Shown one piece after another: positions 15,709 through 24,718 of a stretch of 38,193 bases of DNA. Positions within the stretch are counted from its first letter, which is position 1. Every line of letters starts with the position of its first letter. The position numbers were made by a program, and so were the translations under genes. The notes beneath the pieces were generated by a model. That model was not told where the DNA came from, made no database searches, and worked only from the letters and a program-made list of their open reading frames with translations. Source of the DNA: Bacteroidaceae bacterium (GTDB lineage: Bacteria; Bacteroidota; Bacteroidia; Bacteroidales; Bacteroidaceae); NCBI GenBank assembly GCA_024697785.1, contig JAILEU010000115.1, positions 1-38,193 of the forward strand, written 5' to 3'.

Positions 15709-16059
15709 TTAGGCCTGCTTGGCCTTCTCGACGATAGCCTTGAAGGCTTCGGGGCTGTTCATGGCGAGGTCGGCGAGCACCTTGCGGTTGATCTCGATAC
15801 CAGCCTTGCGGAGCAGACCCATCAGCTGGGAGTACGACAGACCCTCCATGCGAGCGGCAGCGTTGATACGCTGAATCCAAAGGGCACGGAAGTTGCGCTT
15901 CTTGTTCTTACGGTCGCGGTAGGCATAGGTAAGACCCTTCTCCCAAGTGTTTTTGGCGACGGTCCAGACGTTGCGGCGGGCGCCAAAGTAACCTCTGGTC
16001 AGACCCAGAATTTTCTTTCTCTTTGCTCTTGAAGCAACATGATTTACTGATCTTGGCAT
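15709..16059 (-). CDS. rplT: 50S ribosomal protein L20
   Basis: 116 aa, the standard length. It binds 23S rRNA early in large-subunit assembly. The basic N-terminus ([19 protein letters not shown]) and the conserved [14 protein letters not shown] and [21 protein letters not shown] segments are diagnostic. It is last in the infC-rpmI-rplT run. In other bacteria L20 represses its own operon through an mRNA structure. Here the 113-base gap to rpmI holds a small inverted repeat (TGTCAGC 16082-16088, GCTGACA 16118-16124) that could serve such control, although this is not demonstrated. Confidence 0.98.
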   Translation of the reverse strand: MPRSVNHVASRAKRKKILGLTRGYFGARRNVWTVAKNTWEKGLTYAYRDRKNKKRNFRALWIQRINAAARMEGLSYSQLMGLLRKAGIEINRKVLADLAMNSPEAFKAIVEKAKQA

Positions 16060-16172
16060 AGTTTTGTAACTTTTTTGTGAATGTCAGCGCCTGTTAAGGT
16101 CTCTCTTGTTGTTTTTGGCTGACAGTTCGATGAATAACTTTGTTTGGTAAAAATCTCTCTCGTTTCGTACGT

Positions 16173-16370
16173 TTACTTCATGGCCAGAAGTTCGCGAACC
16201 TGGCTGCGGTTGGCCTTCTCGAGGATGGCAAACTTGTCGAGGTTACGTTTACGCTTCTTCGTCTTCTTGGTCAGAATGTGGCTGTGGTAAGCGTGCTTAC
16301 GCTTGATTTTACCCGTTCCGGTAAGAGCGAATCTTTTTTTAGAACCGGAGTTCGTCTTTACTTTTGGCAT
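16173..16370 (-). CDS. rpmI: 50S ribosomal protein L35
   Basis: 65 aa, the normal length. It starts [20 protein letters not shown] and is very basic throughout, with the [22 protein letters not shown] stretch (22 residues here described by its core [14 protein letters not shown]) typical of L35. It is a small structural protein of the large ribosomal subunit. It sits 135 bases after infC and 113 bases before rplT. The infC-rpmI gap carries a tandem repeat of TTTACTATTTG type (16444-16470), the reverse complement of the AAATAGT family found between the two MFS genes. Confidence 0.97.
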   Translation of the reverse strand: MPKVKTNSGSKKRFALTGTGKIKRKHAYHSHILTKKTKKRKRNLDKFAILEKANRSQVRELLAMK

Positions 16371-16505
16371 GTTTTTAATTGTTTAATGGGTTATTATTAA
16401 AGGCTCCTCGACGCACTATACCAGAGGCGCAGGGGCCCGTTTTTTTACTATTTGACTATTTACTATTAACTTTTTTGGTGCAGATAAGATAGCAATTTAG
16501 GCCAT

Positions 16506-17108
16506 TTACGACTGGGGGTTGGCGTCGTTGTCCTCGTCAGCTGCCTTCGGCTTGGCAGGAGCTGCGGGCTGCGGCTTCTTGCCGGCACCCTTCTTGGGGC
16601 TGATAAACATGGTCATGCGCTTTCCTTCGAGGATAGGCATCTGGGTGACGGTGCCGTAGTCTTCCAAGTCCTGTGCGAAACGGAGAAGGAGAACCTCGCC
16701 CTGTTCCTTATATAATATAGAGCGGCCGCGGAAGAAGACGTATGCCTTCACTTTGTCGCCATCGGACAGGAACCCTTGCGCATGCTTGAGCTTGAAGTTG
16801 TAGTCGTGGTCGTCCGTCTGGGGACCGAAACGAATCTCCTTCACGTCGATACGTGTCTGCTTGGCCTTCTGCTCCTTGGCTTTCTTCTTCTGCTGATAGA
16901 GGAACTTTGAGTAGTCGATGATGCGACAAACAGGGGGATTAACGTTGGGGCTGATTTCGACGACGTCTTCGTCACGTCCCTCGGCAATGCGTAGGGCAAC
17001 GTCAAGAGATACGACACGCGATTCAATGCCCTCGCCCACGATTCTCACTTCCCTCGCACGTATCTGTTCGTTGATACGGTACTGGTCTTTTTGGTTGTCA
17101 CCTTTCAT
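16506..17108 (-). CDS. infC: Translation initiation factor IF-3
   Basis: 200 aa. The N-domain begins [18 protein letters not shown]. The linker is lysine-rich ([14 protein letters not shown]). The C-domain has [20 protein letters not shown] and [12 protein letters not shown]. It keeps ribosomal subunits apart and checks start-codon selection. A 26-residue Ala/Pro/Lys tail ending in acidic residues follows the usual end of the protein; such tails are common in Bacteroidetes. The start is an ordinary ATG, not the AUU used for autoregulation in E. coli. It has its own promoter in the gap after thrS. Confidence 0.97.
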   Translation of the reverse strand: MKGDNQKDQYRINEQIRAREVRIVGEGIESRVVSLDVALRIAEGRDEDVVEISPNVNPPVCRIIDYSKFLYQQKKKAKEQKAKQTRIDVKEIRFGPQTDDHDYNFKLKHAQGFLSDGDKVKAYVFFRGRSILYKEQGEVLLLRFAQDLEDYGTVTQMPILEGKRMTMFISPKKGAGKKPQPAAPAKPKAADEDNDANPQS

Positions 17109-17184
17109 TCAGTGTTGACTTGTTTTGCTATGTTTTAACTACTGTTTTTCGGACTACTATTTGTTTCTTTTTCAAAAGCGGCCG

Positions 17185-17215
17185 CAAAGATAGTGCAAAC
17201 CGAGAGATAAAACAA
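17185..17215 (-). promoter_or_regulatory. infC operon promoter
   Basis: Minus strand TTG (17213-17215), 20 bases, TATCTTTG (17185-17192). The sequence around it, GTTTGCACTATCTTTGCGGC, is nearly identical to that of the thrS promoter at 19273-19303. Confidence 0.75.
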
Positions 17216-17294
17216 GAAAAATTATATTTTTTTTGGTTTATCCGAGGTGCAGCCGTTTGGACTAACACATATAACGCAAACTGTTACCGTTTGG

Positions 17295-19241
17295 TTACCA
17301 CTGGCTGATCTGCTCGCTGACCTGCTTTGCGATGATGTCGGCAAAGTCGGCTACGGTCATGCTGCCCATGTCGCCATTACCACCCTGACGGCGGACGGAG
17401 ACGAGACCTTCGGCAGCCTCTTTCTCGCCGACGATGAGCATGTAGGGGATGTGCTTTACTTCGGTGTCGCGGATCTTGCGTCCGATCTTCTCGCTGCGGT
17501 CGTCGATGATGGCACGTACATCCTGACGCTCAAGCTCTGCCTGCACCTGCTGGGCATAGGGGATGAACTTGTCGCTGATGGGCAGTATGGCCACCTGGTC
17601 GGGAATAAGCCAGAGGGGGAACTTGCCGCCGGTGTGCTCGATGAGCACAGCCACGAAGCGTTCCATCGAGCCGAAGGGAGCACGGTGGATCATGACGGGA
17701 CGATGGCGCTCGCCGTCGCTGCCGACATACTCCAGCTGGAAGCGCTCGGGCAGGTTGTAGTCCACCTGGATGGTGCCCAGCTGCCAGCGGCGACCGATGG
17801 CATCCTTGACCATGAAGTCGAGCTTGGGACCGTAGAAGGCAGCTTCGCCATACTCGACGCGGGCCTTCATGCCCTTTTCGTTGCAGGCGTCGATGATGTT
17901 CTGCTCAGCCGTCTGCCAGAGCTCGTCGCTGCCCACGTACTTCTCGTGGTCGTTGGGGTCGCGGAGAGAGATCTGCGCCTCGAAGTTGTCGAAGTTCAGG
18001 GCCTTGAAGATGATTTCGATGATGTCCATAACGCGACAGAACTCCTCCTTTACCTGGTCGGGGCGGCAGAAGATGTGGGCATCGTCCTGGGTGAACGAAC
18101 GTACGCGTGTCAGTCCGTGCAGCTCGCCGCTCTGCTCGTAGCGATAGACGGTGCCGAACTCGGCCAGACGCAGAGGCAGCTCCTTGTACGAGCGGGGCTG
18201 GTTCTTGAAAATCATGCAGTGGTGGGGGCAGTTCATCGGCTTCAGCAGATAGACCTCGCCCTCCTCGGGGGTGGTGATGGGCTGGAACGAGTCCTTGCCA
18301 TAGTGGTCCCAGTGGCCGCTGGTGACGTAGAGGTTCTTGTTGCCGATGTGAGGAGTGATGACCTGCTGGTAGCCGAAGCGCTTCTGTATGCGCGAAAGGG
18401 CATCCTGGAGGCGCAGACGCAGGGCCGTGCCCTTCGGGAGCCAGATGGGCAGGCCTTTGCCCACCATGTCAGAGAACATGAAGAGCTCCATCTCCTTACC
18501 GATCTTGCGGTGGTCGCGCTTCTTGGCCTCTTCAAGCAGGACGAGGTACTCGTCGAGCATTTTTTTCTTGGGGAAGGTGATGCCGTAGATACGGGTCATC
18601 ATCTTGCGGTGCTCGTCGCCGCGCCAGTATGCACCGGCCACGCTGAGCAGCTTGATGGCCTTGATGGGAGCGGTCGTCATGAGGTGCGGGCCACGGCAGA
18701 GGTCGGTGAAGGCGCCCTGGGTGTAGGTGGTGATGGTGCCGTCCTCGAGGTCGCTGATGAGCTCGCACTTGTACGTCTCGCCCCTGTCGCCGAATGCCTT
18801 GAGGGCATCCGTCTTACTGATTTCACGCCGCACGAGGGGCTCACCCTTGTGTGCCAGCTCTTCCATTTTCTTCTCGATGGCGGGCAGGTCGCTCTCCTTG
18901 ATGGTGACACCCTCGCCAGGGTCAACGTCGTAGTAGAAACCGTTTTCGATAGCCGGACCGATGCCGAACTGAATGTTCGGATAGAGCTCCTGCAGGGCTT
19001 CGGCCAACAGGTGGGCCGAAGTGTGCCAGTACGAATGCTTGGCCTCCTCATCCTCCCACTTGTGGAGCTTGATTGTGGCATCGGTAGTGATGGGGCGGTT
19101 GAGCTCAACGATTTCTCCATTAACACTGCATGCCAGCACTTCCTGTGCCAGACGCTGACTAAGGCTCTCGGCAATCTCAAGGCCCGTCACACCCTCGCGG
19201 TACTCTCTGACCGAACCATCGGGAAAAGTAATTTTTATCAT
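17295..19241 (-). CDS. thrS: Threonyl-tRNA synthetase
   Basis: 648 aa, close to the E. coli length of 642. It charges tRNA-Thr with threonine. Domains: TGS at about residues 1-60, the second additional (editing) domain with [12 protein letters not shown], the class II catalytic core, and a C-terminal anticodon-binding domain. The catalytic segment [20 protein letters not shown] supplies the zinc-binding Cys, and [19 protein letters not shown] is class II motif 2. The anticodon domain starts near [15 protein letters not shown]. The gene has its own promoter. It is followed after 186 bases by infC, the classical order thrS-infC-rpmI-rplT. Confidence 0.98.
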   Translation of the reverse strand: MIKITFPDGSVREYREGVTGLEIAESLSQRLAQEVLACSVNGEIVELNRPITTDATIKLHKWEDEEAKHSYWHTSAHLLAEALQELYPNIQFGIGPAIENGFYYDVDPGEGVTIKESDLPAIEKKMEELAHKGEPLVRREISKTDALKAFGDRGETYKCELISDLEDGTITTYTQGAFTDLCRGPHLMTTAPIKAIKLLSVAGAYWRGDEHRKMMTRIYGITFPKKKMLDEYLVLLEEAKKRDHRKIGKEMELFMFSDMVGKGLPIWLPKGTALRLRLQDALSRIQKRFGYQQVITPHIGNKNLYVTSGHWDHYGKDSFQPITTPEEGEVYLLKPMNCPHHCMIFKNQPRSYKELPLRLAEFGTVYRYEQSGELHGLTRVRSFTQDDAHIFCRPDQVKEEFCRVMDIIEIIFKALNFDNFEAQISLRDPNDHEKYVGSDELWQTAEQNIIDACNEKGMKARVEYGEAAFYGPKLDFMVKDAIGRRWQLGTIQVDYNLPERFQLEYVGSDGERHRPVMIHRAPFGSMERFVAVLIEHTGGKFPLWLIPDQVAILPISDKFIPYAQQVQAELERQDVRAIIDDRSEKIGRKIRDTEVKHIPYMLIVGEKEAAEGLVSVRRQGGNGDMGSMTVADFADIIAKQVSEQISQW

Positions 19242-19272
19242 ATTCTAATACTTTAATTTCGAAAATTGGCCG

Positions 19273-19303
19273 CAAAGTTAGTGCAAACAGAGCGGAAAAG
19301 CAA
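19273..19303 (-). promoter_or_regulatory. thrS promoter
   Basis: Minus strand TTG (19301-19303), 20 bases, TAACTTTG (19273-19280), in the context GTTTGCACTAACTTTGCGGC. The leader to the ATG at 19241 is about 25 bases, too short for a T-box or an E. coli-type thrS operator. Confidence 0.75.
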
Positions 19304-19378
19304 GAAAAAGACCTTTTTTTTGATTCTCTGCAAAAAATACGTCCTACCCTAACAACTCGCCCCGGAGGAACAATTTTT

Positions 19379-19626
19379 GGAGCAGCGAGAGCAAATTGAG
19401 AGTCGCGACGGACAAAGACAACGTCAAAATTGCAAATAAATTTGGTTTTTCGCTCGGCTCACCCTATCTTTAATCCTCCTTCAGAGGCTTTTAGATAGGG
19501 GTCGCCTCGGAACGGACGGAGCAGCGAGCGCAAAGCAAACTTGTTTGCTCTGCCGAGTCGCGACGGACGAAAACGCAGTTAAAAACTCAAATAAATTTGG
19601 TTTTTCGCTCGGCTCACCCTATCTTT
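19379..19626 (+). repeat. Tandemly duplicated promoter block upstream of the DPP5-like gene
   Basis: Block 1 is 19379-19471 and block 2 is 19518-19626. Their last 39 bases (19433-19471 and 19588-19626) are identical, and the upstream parts share GGAGCAGCGAG and AGTCGCGACGGAC. Block 2 has a 16-base palindrome, AGCAAACTTGTTTGCT (19534-19549), that block 1 lacks. Each block ends in a complete promoter. Confidence 0.85.
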
Positions 19627-19627
19627 G
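19596..19627 (+). promoter_or_regulatory. Promoter of the DPP5-transporter operon
   Basis: TTTG (19596-19599), 20 bases, TATCTTTG (19620-19627). The upstream duplicate has TTTG (19441-19444), 20 bases, TATCTTTA (19465-19472) and lacks the final G. The upstream copy's -7 region is also part of an inverted repeat (CCCTATCT 19462-19469, AGATAGGG 19493-19500). Confidence 0.8.
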
Positions 19628-19654
19628 CAGGACGAAATCGTAAAATGATGTAAT

Positions 19655-21775
19655 ATGAAATCAAAGAAACTGTCAATAATCATGGCATTAACAGCTTTTG
19701 CAGCCATTGGCCTCAGCAGCTGCCAAACAGGAAAGAACACGTCGGACGAGGCTCCCTTCATCGGCCGTAGCAACATCACCATCGAGGGCCGCCGCCTGAC
19801 GCCCGAGGCCCTGTGGGCCATGGGACGCATCGGCAGCATGGCTCCCTCGCCCGACGGACAGCGCGTGGCCTATACCGTCAGCTACTACAGCGTGCCCCTC
19901 AACAAAAGCCACCGCGTCATCTACATCATGAATGCCGACGGCACGGGCAACACCCTGCTCACCACCTCGGCCACCTCCGAGGGCGACGTCTGCTGGATGA
20001 AGAACGGCAAGAAGCTTGCCTTCCTGGCCCAGGGCGACGACGGCACCAACCAGCTCTGGGAGATGAACCCCGACGGCACAGCACGGCGCCAGCTCAGCCA
20101 CACCGGCAAGGACCTCGAGGGATTCCTCCTCTCGCCCGACGAAAGCCAGGTGCTGCTCGTCATGACCGTGAAGAACGGCCCGCGCGTAGCCGACAAATAT
20201 CCCGACCTGGCCAAGAGCACCGGACGCATCATCACCGACCTGATGTACAAGCACTGGGACGAGTGGGTGGACGAAATCCCCCACCCCTTTGTGGCCAGCT
20301 TCGACGGCCAGAGCGTCGGCGAGCCCAAGGACCTGCTTGAGGGCACCCTCTTCGAAAGCCCCCTGCGCCCCTTCGGCGGCATGGAACAGTTTACATGGAG
20401 CCCCGACGGCAAGACAGTGGCCTACACCTGCCGCAAGAAAACCGGCATGGAGTATGCCCGAAGCACCGACAGCGACATATACCTTTATAATATAGCCAAC
20501 GGCAGCGTAGTCAACATCTGCAAGGAGTGCGGCGCCAACAAGAACATGGGCTACGACACCAACCCCGCCTACAGTCCCGACGGCAGCCGCATCGCCTGGC
20601 TCAGCATGGAGCACGACGGCTACGAGAGCGACCAGAACCGCCTCTTCGTCATGGACATCGCCACCGGCGCCAAGGTGTTCCTGAGCAAGGACTTCGAGAG
20701 CAACGTCGATGAGTTCGTCTGGGCTCCCAACGGCGAGAGCCTCTACTTCGCCGGCGTATGGCACGGCGAGACCCACATCTACCGCCTTGACCTCGAGGGC
20801 AAGGTGGAACGCCTCACCCAGGGTCAGTATGACTTCGGCGGCATCAGCCTCATGGGCGACAAGATGCTCTGCAAGCGCCACTCGTTCCTTGAGGGCGACG
20901 AGATTTACGCCTTCCCCTTAAACAATCCCCAGCAGATAGCCCAGCTCACCACCGAGAACAAGCACATCTACGACCAGATCGACCGCGCCACCTGCGAGCC
21001 GCGCTGGGTGAAGACCACCGACGGCAAGCAGATGCTCGTCTGGGTTATCTACCCGCCCAAGTTCGACCCCAACAAGAAATACCCCACCCTGCTCTTCTGC
21101 GAGGGCGGTCCGCAGAGCCCTGTCAGCCAGTTCTGGAGCTACCGCTGGAACATGTCCATCATGGCCGCCAACGACTACATCATTGTCGCGCCTAACCGCC
21201 GCGGCCTGCCCGGCTTCGGCAACGAGTGGAATGAGGAAATCAGCGGCGACTATGGCGGCCAGTGCATGAAGGACCTCCTCACGGCCATCGACGAGCTGAG
21301 CAAAGAGCCCTACATCGACGCCGACCGCCTGGGCTGCGTCGGCGCCTCGTTCGGCGGCTACAGCGTCTATTGGCTGGCCGGACACCACGACGGACGCTTC
21401 AAGGCCTTCATCGCCCACGACGGCATCTTCAACCTCGAGATGCAATACCTCGAGACCGAGGAGCTATGGTTCACCGACTGGGACCTCGGAGGCCCGTACT
21501 GGGAGAAGAACGCCAAGACAGCCCACAGCTATGCCAACTCGCCCCACCTCTTCATCGAGAAGTGGGACACGCCCATCCTCTGCATCCACAGCGAGCGCGA
21601 CTACCGCATCCTCGCCAGCCAGGCCATGAGCGCCTTCAATGCCGCCATCCTCCGCGGTGTCCCCGCCGAACTACTCCTCTACCCCGACGAGAACCACTGG
21701 GTGCTCAAGCCCCAGAACGGCGTACTCTGGCAGCGCACCTACTTCGAATGGCTTGACAAATGGCTGAAAAACTGA
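19655..21775 (+). CDS. S9 family dipeptidyl-peptidase, DPP5-like lipoprotein
   Basis: 706 aa. A lipoprotein-type signal ends in AAIGLSSC, so it is membrane anchored outside the cytoplasm. The N-terminal two thirds is a seven-bladed propeller with recurring SPDG and NADG motifs. The C-terminal part is the alpha/beta hydrolase domain. The catalytic triad reads Ser565 in GASFGGYS, Asp649 in HSERDYR and His681 in DENHW. The overall plan matches Porphyromonas gingivalis DPP5, which removes dipeptides with Ala or hydrophobic residues at P1; the specificity here is inferred. It is the first gene of a four-gene operon and its stop lies inside the next gene (16-base overlap), tying peptide release to the transporter that follows. 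Confidence 0.9.
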   Translation: MKSKKLSIIMALTAFAAIGLSSCQTGKNTSDEAPFIGRSNITIEGRRLTPEALWAMGRIGSMAPSPDGQRVAYTVSYYSVPLNKSHRVIYIMNADGTGNTLLTTSATSEGDVCWMKNGKKLAFLAQGDDGTNQLWEMNPDGTARRQLSHTGKDLEGFLLSPDESQVLLVMTVKNGPRVADKYPDLAKSTGRIITDLMYKHWDEWVDEIPHPFVASFDGQSVGEPKDLLEGTLFESPLRPFGGMEQFTWSPDGKTVAYTCRKKTGMEYARSTDSDIYLYNIANGSVVNICKECGANKNMGYDTNPAYSPDGSRIAWLSMEHDGYESDQNRLFVMDIATGAKVFLSKDFESNVDEFVWAPNGESLYFAGVWHGETHIYRLDLEGKVERLTQGQYDFGGISLMGDKMLCKRHSFLEGDEIYAFPLNNPQQIAQLTTENKHIYDQIDRATCEPRWVKTTDGKQMLVWVIYPPKFDPNKKYPTLLFCEGGPQSPVSQFWSYRWNMSIMAANDYIIVAPNRRGLPGFGNEWNEEISGDYGGQCMKDLLTAIDELSKEPYIDADRLGCVGASFGGYSVYWLAGHHDGRFKAFIAHDGIFNLEMQYLETEELWFTDWDLGGPYWEKNAKTAHSYANSPHLFIEKWDTPILCIHSERDYRILASQAMSAFNAAILRGVPAELLLYPDENHWVLKPQNGVLWQRTYFEWLDKWLKN

Positions 21776-23160
21776 TTTCCGACAATAGGGGCTCTCGTTG
21801 GGCTGTGCTGCTCATCGTCTCGCTGACGATGCTGTTCGGCTACTTCCTCAACGACGCGATGGCCCCGCTGATGACAGCCCTCCAGAGCCAGTACGGCTGG
21901 ACGGCAGGCGACTACGGCTTCTTCAACTCGTCGTACAGCTGGCTGAACGTCTTCTGCCTGATGCTCATCTTCGGCGGCATCATCCTCGACAAGATGGGCC
22001 CGCGCTTCACCGGCACCATCGCCTGCGCGCTGATGGTCGTCGGCGCATTCGTCAAGTACATCGCCGTGCAGTATGTCCCCAGCCCGGCCGCCGACCCGGG
22101 ACACCTGGTGTTCCTCGGCCATCACCGCCAGGTGGTCATAGCCTGCATCGGCTTTGCCGTCTTTGCCATGGGCTACGAGATGTGCGGCATCACCGTCAGC
22201 AAGGTCATCGCCAAGTGGTTCACGGGCCACGAGATGGCCCTGGCCATGGGCGTGCAGGTAGCGCTGTGCCGCGTGGGCTCGTTTGCCGCCATGTTCTTCA
22301 GCCCGATGATAGCCAAGCGCTGGCAGATGTCGTCGCCCCTGCTGCTATCGTGCGTCCTGCTCTGCGTCGCCCTGCTCGCCTACCTCGTCTTCAACGTCAT
22401 GGACAAGAAGCTCGATGCCCAGGTAGCGGCCATGCGCAGCCAAATAGGAAATAGCAAATCGTCAAATAGTAAAGCAGACGACGATGGCTTCAAGCTGTCC
22501 GACCTGAAGGCCATCCTCACCTCGCGCAGCTTCTGGCTCATCGCCCTGTTCTGCCTCATCTTCTACTCGTCCGTCAAGCCCTTCAACAAGTTCTCCACCA
22601 GCCTGATGCTGAACAAATACGGCTTCACGGACGACTCGGCTTTCGTCAACTTCGTGCCGTCGCTGCTCCATCTGTGCAGCCTGTGCCTGACGCCGCTCTT
22701 CGGCTGGCTCTACGACAAGCGTGGCCACGGCACGCGCTTCCTCATCATCGGCTGCTGCATCCTCATCGCCGACATGCTGCTCTTCGCGCTCCCCATCCTG
22801 CCGACGCAGGGCTTCGCCATCGTGCTTATGGTGGTGCTGGGCGTAGCCTATTCGATGGTGCCCGCCGTCTTCTGGCCCATCATCCCCAAGGTCATCCCCC
22901 ATCGCAGGCTCGGCACCGGCTACAGCGTCATCTTCTGGATTCAGAACATAGGCCTCAGCTACGTCCCCCTGCTCATCGGCATTGTCCTCGACCGCTGGTG
23001 TATCACCGGCACCTCGCCCAGCGGAGCCCCCACGTACAACTACACGCTGCCCATGTGCATCTTCGCCACGCTTGCCCTCGTGTCCGTCCTCATCGCCACC
23101 CTCATCCGCAAGGACGACCGCCGCAACCACTACGGCATCGAAGAGCCCAACATTAAATAA
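21760..23160 (+). CDS. MFS transporter, first of a paralogous pair
   Basis: 466 aa with about 12 membrane segments. The loop after helix 2 has GGIILDKMGPRFTG, the MFS signature. The segment GITVSKVIAKWFTGHEMALAMGVQ resembles the WFKGKELALAFG signature of MFSD1-type carriers, though an oxalate/formate-type family cannot be excluded. The C-terminus ends HYGIEEPNIK, almost the same as in the next gene. The central cytoplasmic loop (about residues 228-243, QIGNSKSSNSKAD) is encoded by an AAATAG-type tandem repeat at 22441-22474 and is longer than in the paralogue. The ATG overlaps the peptidase gene. A role in importing the peptidase's dipeptide products is inferred. Confidence 0.85.
   Translation: MAEKLISDNRGSRWAVLLIVSLTMLFGYFLNDAMAPLMTALQSQYGWTAGDYGFFNSSYSWLNVFCLMLIFGGIILDKMGPRFTGTIACALMVVGAFVKYIAVQYVPSPAADPGHLVFLGHHRQVVIACIGFAVFAMGYEMCGITVSKVIAKWFTGHEMALAMGVQVALCRVGSFAAMFFSPMIAKRWQMSSPLLLSCVLLCVALLAYLVFNVMDKKLDAQVAAMRSQIGNSKSSNSKADDDGFKLSDLKAILTSRSFWLIALFCLIFYSSVKPFNKFSTSLMLNKYGFTDDSAFVNFVPSLLHLCSLCLTPLFGWLYDKRGHGTRFLIIGCCILIADMLLFALPILPTQGFAIVLMVVLGVAYSMVPAVFWPIIPKVIPHRRLGTGYSVIFWIQNIGLSYVPLLIGIVLDRWCITGTSPSGAPTYNYTLPMCIFATLALVSVLIATLIRKDDRRNHYGIEEPNIK
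22441..22474 (+). repeat. Short tandem repeat inside the first MFS gene
   Basis: A-rich repeat with AAATAGGAAATAGCAAATCG-like units, of the same family as the intergenic tracts at 23196-23278. It is read in frame as a Ser/Asn/Lys-rich loop. Confidence 0.75.
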
Positions 23161-23195
23161 GGTAGAAAAGCAATAAAGGAACCGAATTGTAAAGC

Positions 23196-23278
23196 GCAAA
23201 TAGTAAATCGTAAAAAGCCAAATTGTAGATAGTCCCATTTGCAAATAGTAAATCGTAAATAGTCAAATCGTAAATAAC
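23196..23278. repeat. AAATAGTAAATCGT tandem repeats between the MFS genes
   Basis: Degenerate 7-bp units (AAATAGT, AAATCGT) at 23196-23215 and 23242-23278 fill most of the 124-base gap between the two transporter genes. No promoter or terminator is seen, so the genes are likely co-transcribed. Confidence 0.7.
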
Positions 23279-23284
23279 AAAAAG

Positions 23285-24718
23285 ATGTCAGAAATCATTT
23301 CGAATGTTCAGCAGAAGCTGAATGACAAAGCGTGGGCCCGCTGGACAGCCCTCATCCTCATCGCCCTGATGATGTTCTTCGGCTACATGTTCGTCGACGT
23401 CATGTCGCCCCTTCAGGCACTTGTTGAATCGCAGAAAGGCTGGTCGCCCAGTGTCTTCGGCACGTACGCCAGCGCCGAGTACATCCTGAACGTCTGCGGC
23501 TTCCTCATCCTTGCCGGCATCATCCTCGACAAGATGGGCATCCGCTTCACAGGCGTGCTCTCCGCCTCGATGATGTTCGTCGGCGCCGCCATCAAGTTCT
23601 ACGCCGTCAGCGACTGGTTTGCCGGCAGCGGCTTCGAGACGTGGCTCAACAGCTGGTGGACGGCCATGCCCGGCAGCGCCAAGCTAGCTGCCCTCGGCTT
23701 CATGATCTTCGGCTGCGGCTGCGAGATGGCCGGCACCACCGTCAGCAAAGCCATTGCAAAGTGGTTCAAGGGCAAGGAGATGGCTTTGGCTATGGGCATC
23801 GAGATGGCCATAGCCCGCGTGGGCGTCTTCGCCATCTTCTCCATCAGCCCCGTCATCGCCGCCAAGATGGGCTCTGTGGCTGCACCCGTCGGCTTCTGCA
23901 CCGTCCTGCTCCTCATCGGCCTCATCAACTTCATCATCTTCACCTTCATGGACAAGCAGCTCGACAGCCAGCTCGTCGCCGCCGGCGAGAAAACGCTCGA
24001 GAGCGACCCCGACGAAGAGTTCAAGGTCAAGGACCTCGGCAAGATTTTCGGCTCGCTCAATTTTTGGGTCGTAGCCCTGCTGTGCGTGCTCTACTACAGC
24101 GCCATCTTCCCCTTCCAGCGCTACGGCGCCAACATGCTCCAGTGCAACCTCAACGGTATCACGCCCGAGGCTGCAGCCAACATCTTCCGTTGGTTCCCCA
24201 TCGGCGCGGCAGCCATCACGCCCTTCCTCGGCTCGTTCCTCGACCATAAGGGCAAGGGTGCCACCATGCTGATCTGGGGTGCCGTGCTGCTCATCGTCTG
24301 CCACCTGGTGTTCGCCTTTGTGCTTCCCGCCACCCACAGCAAGCTCATCGCCTACGCCACCATCGTCGTGCTCGGCATCAGCTTCTCGCTCGTCCCTGCC
24401 GCCCTGTGGCCCTCCGTGCCCAAGATTATCGACGAAAAGGTGCTCGGCTCGGCCTACTGCCTTATCTTCTGGGTGCAGAACATAGGCCTCTGCCTCGTCC
24501 CCGCCCTCATCGGCAGCGTGCTCGCCAGCAGCAACGCCAACAACCCCGCCGTCATCGCCGCCAAGGCATCAGGTGCCGACTTCATCCCCTACAACTACAC
24601 CGTGCCCCTCGTCATCTTCGCCTGCTTCGGCGTCGCCGCCTTCCTCATCGCCCTTTACCTGAAGGCCCTCGACAAGAAGCGCCACCTCGGCCTCGAAGAA
24701 CCCAACATCAAGAAGTAA
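23285..24718 (+). CDS. MFS transporter, second of a paralogous pair
   Basis: 477 aa with about 12 membrane segments. It is clearly a paralogue of the preceding protein: both have GYxxxDxMxPLxAL near the N-terminus, GIILDKMGxRFTG, TVSKxIAKWFxGxEMALAMG, and a C-terminal LEEPNIK or IEEPNIK. The N-terminal cytoplasmic extension is longer (MSEIISNVQQKLNDKAWAR). Two carriers with the same plan next to one peptidase could differ in substrate range or form a heteromer; neither can be judged from sequence. The stop codon overlaps the ATG of the next gene (TAATG). Confidence 0.85.
   Translation: MSEIISNVQQKLNDKAWARWTALILIALMMFFGYMFVDVMSPLQALVESQKGWSPSVFGTYASAEYILNVCGFLILAGIILDKMGIRFTGVLSASMMFVGAAIKFYAVSDWFAGSGFETWLNSWWTAMPGSAKLAALGFMIFGCGCEMAGTTVSKAIAKWFKGKEMALAMGIEMAIARVGVFAIFSISPVIAAKMGSVAAPVGFCTVLLLIGLINFIIFTFMDKQLDSQLVAAGEKTLESDPDEEFKVKDLGKIFGSLNFWVVALLCVLYYSAIFPFQRYGANMLQCNLNGITPEAAANIFRWFPIGAAAITPFLGSFLDHKGKGATMLIWGAVLLIVCHLVFAFVLPATHSKLIAYATIVVLGISFSLVPAALWPSVPKIIDEKVLGSAYCLIFWVQNIGLCLVPALIGSVLASSNANNPAVIAAKASGADFIPYNYTVPLVIFACFGVAAFLIALYLKALDKKRHLGLEEPNIKK

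Noticed and set aside
17247..19256. 669-codon open frame opposite thrS
   Set aside because: It is a mirror of the strongly coding thrS frame in GC-rich DNA; the translation has no domain and is full of Val, Leu, Gly and Asp, as expected of antisense shadows.
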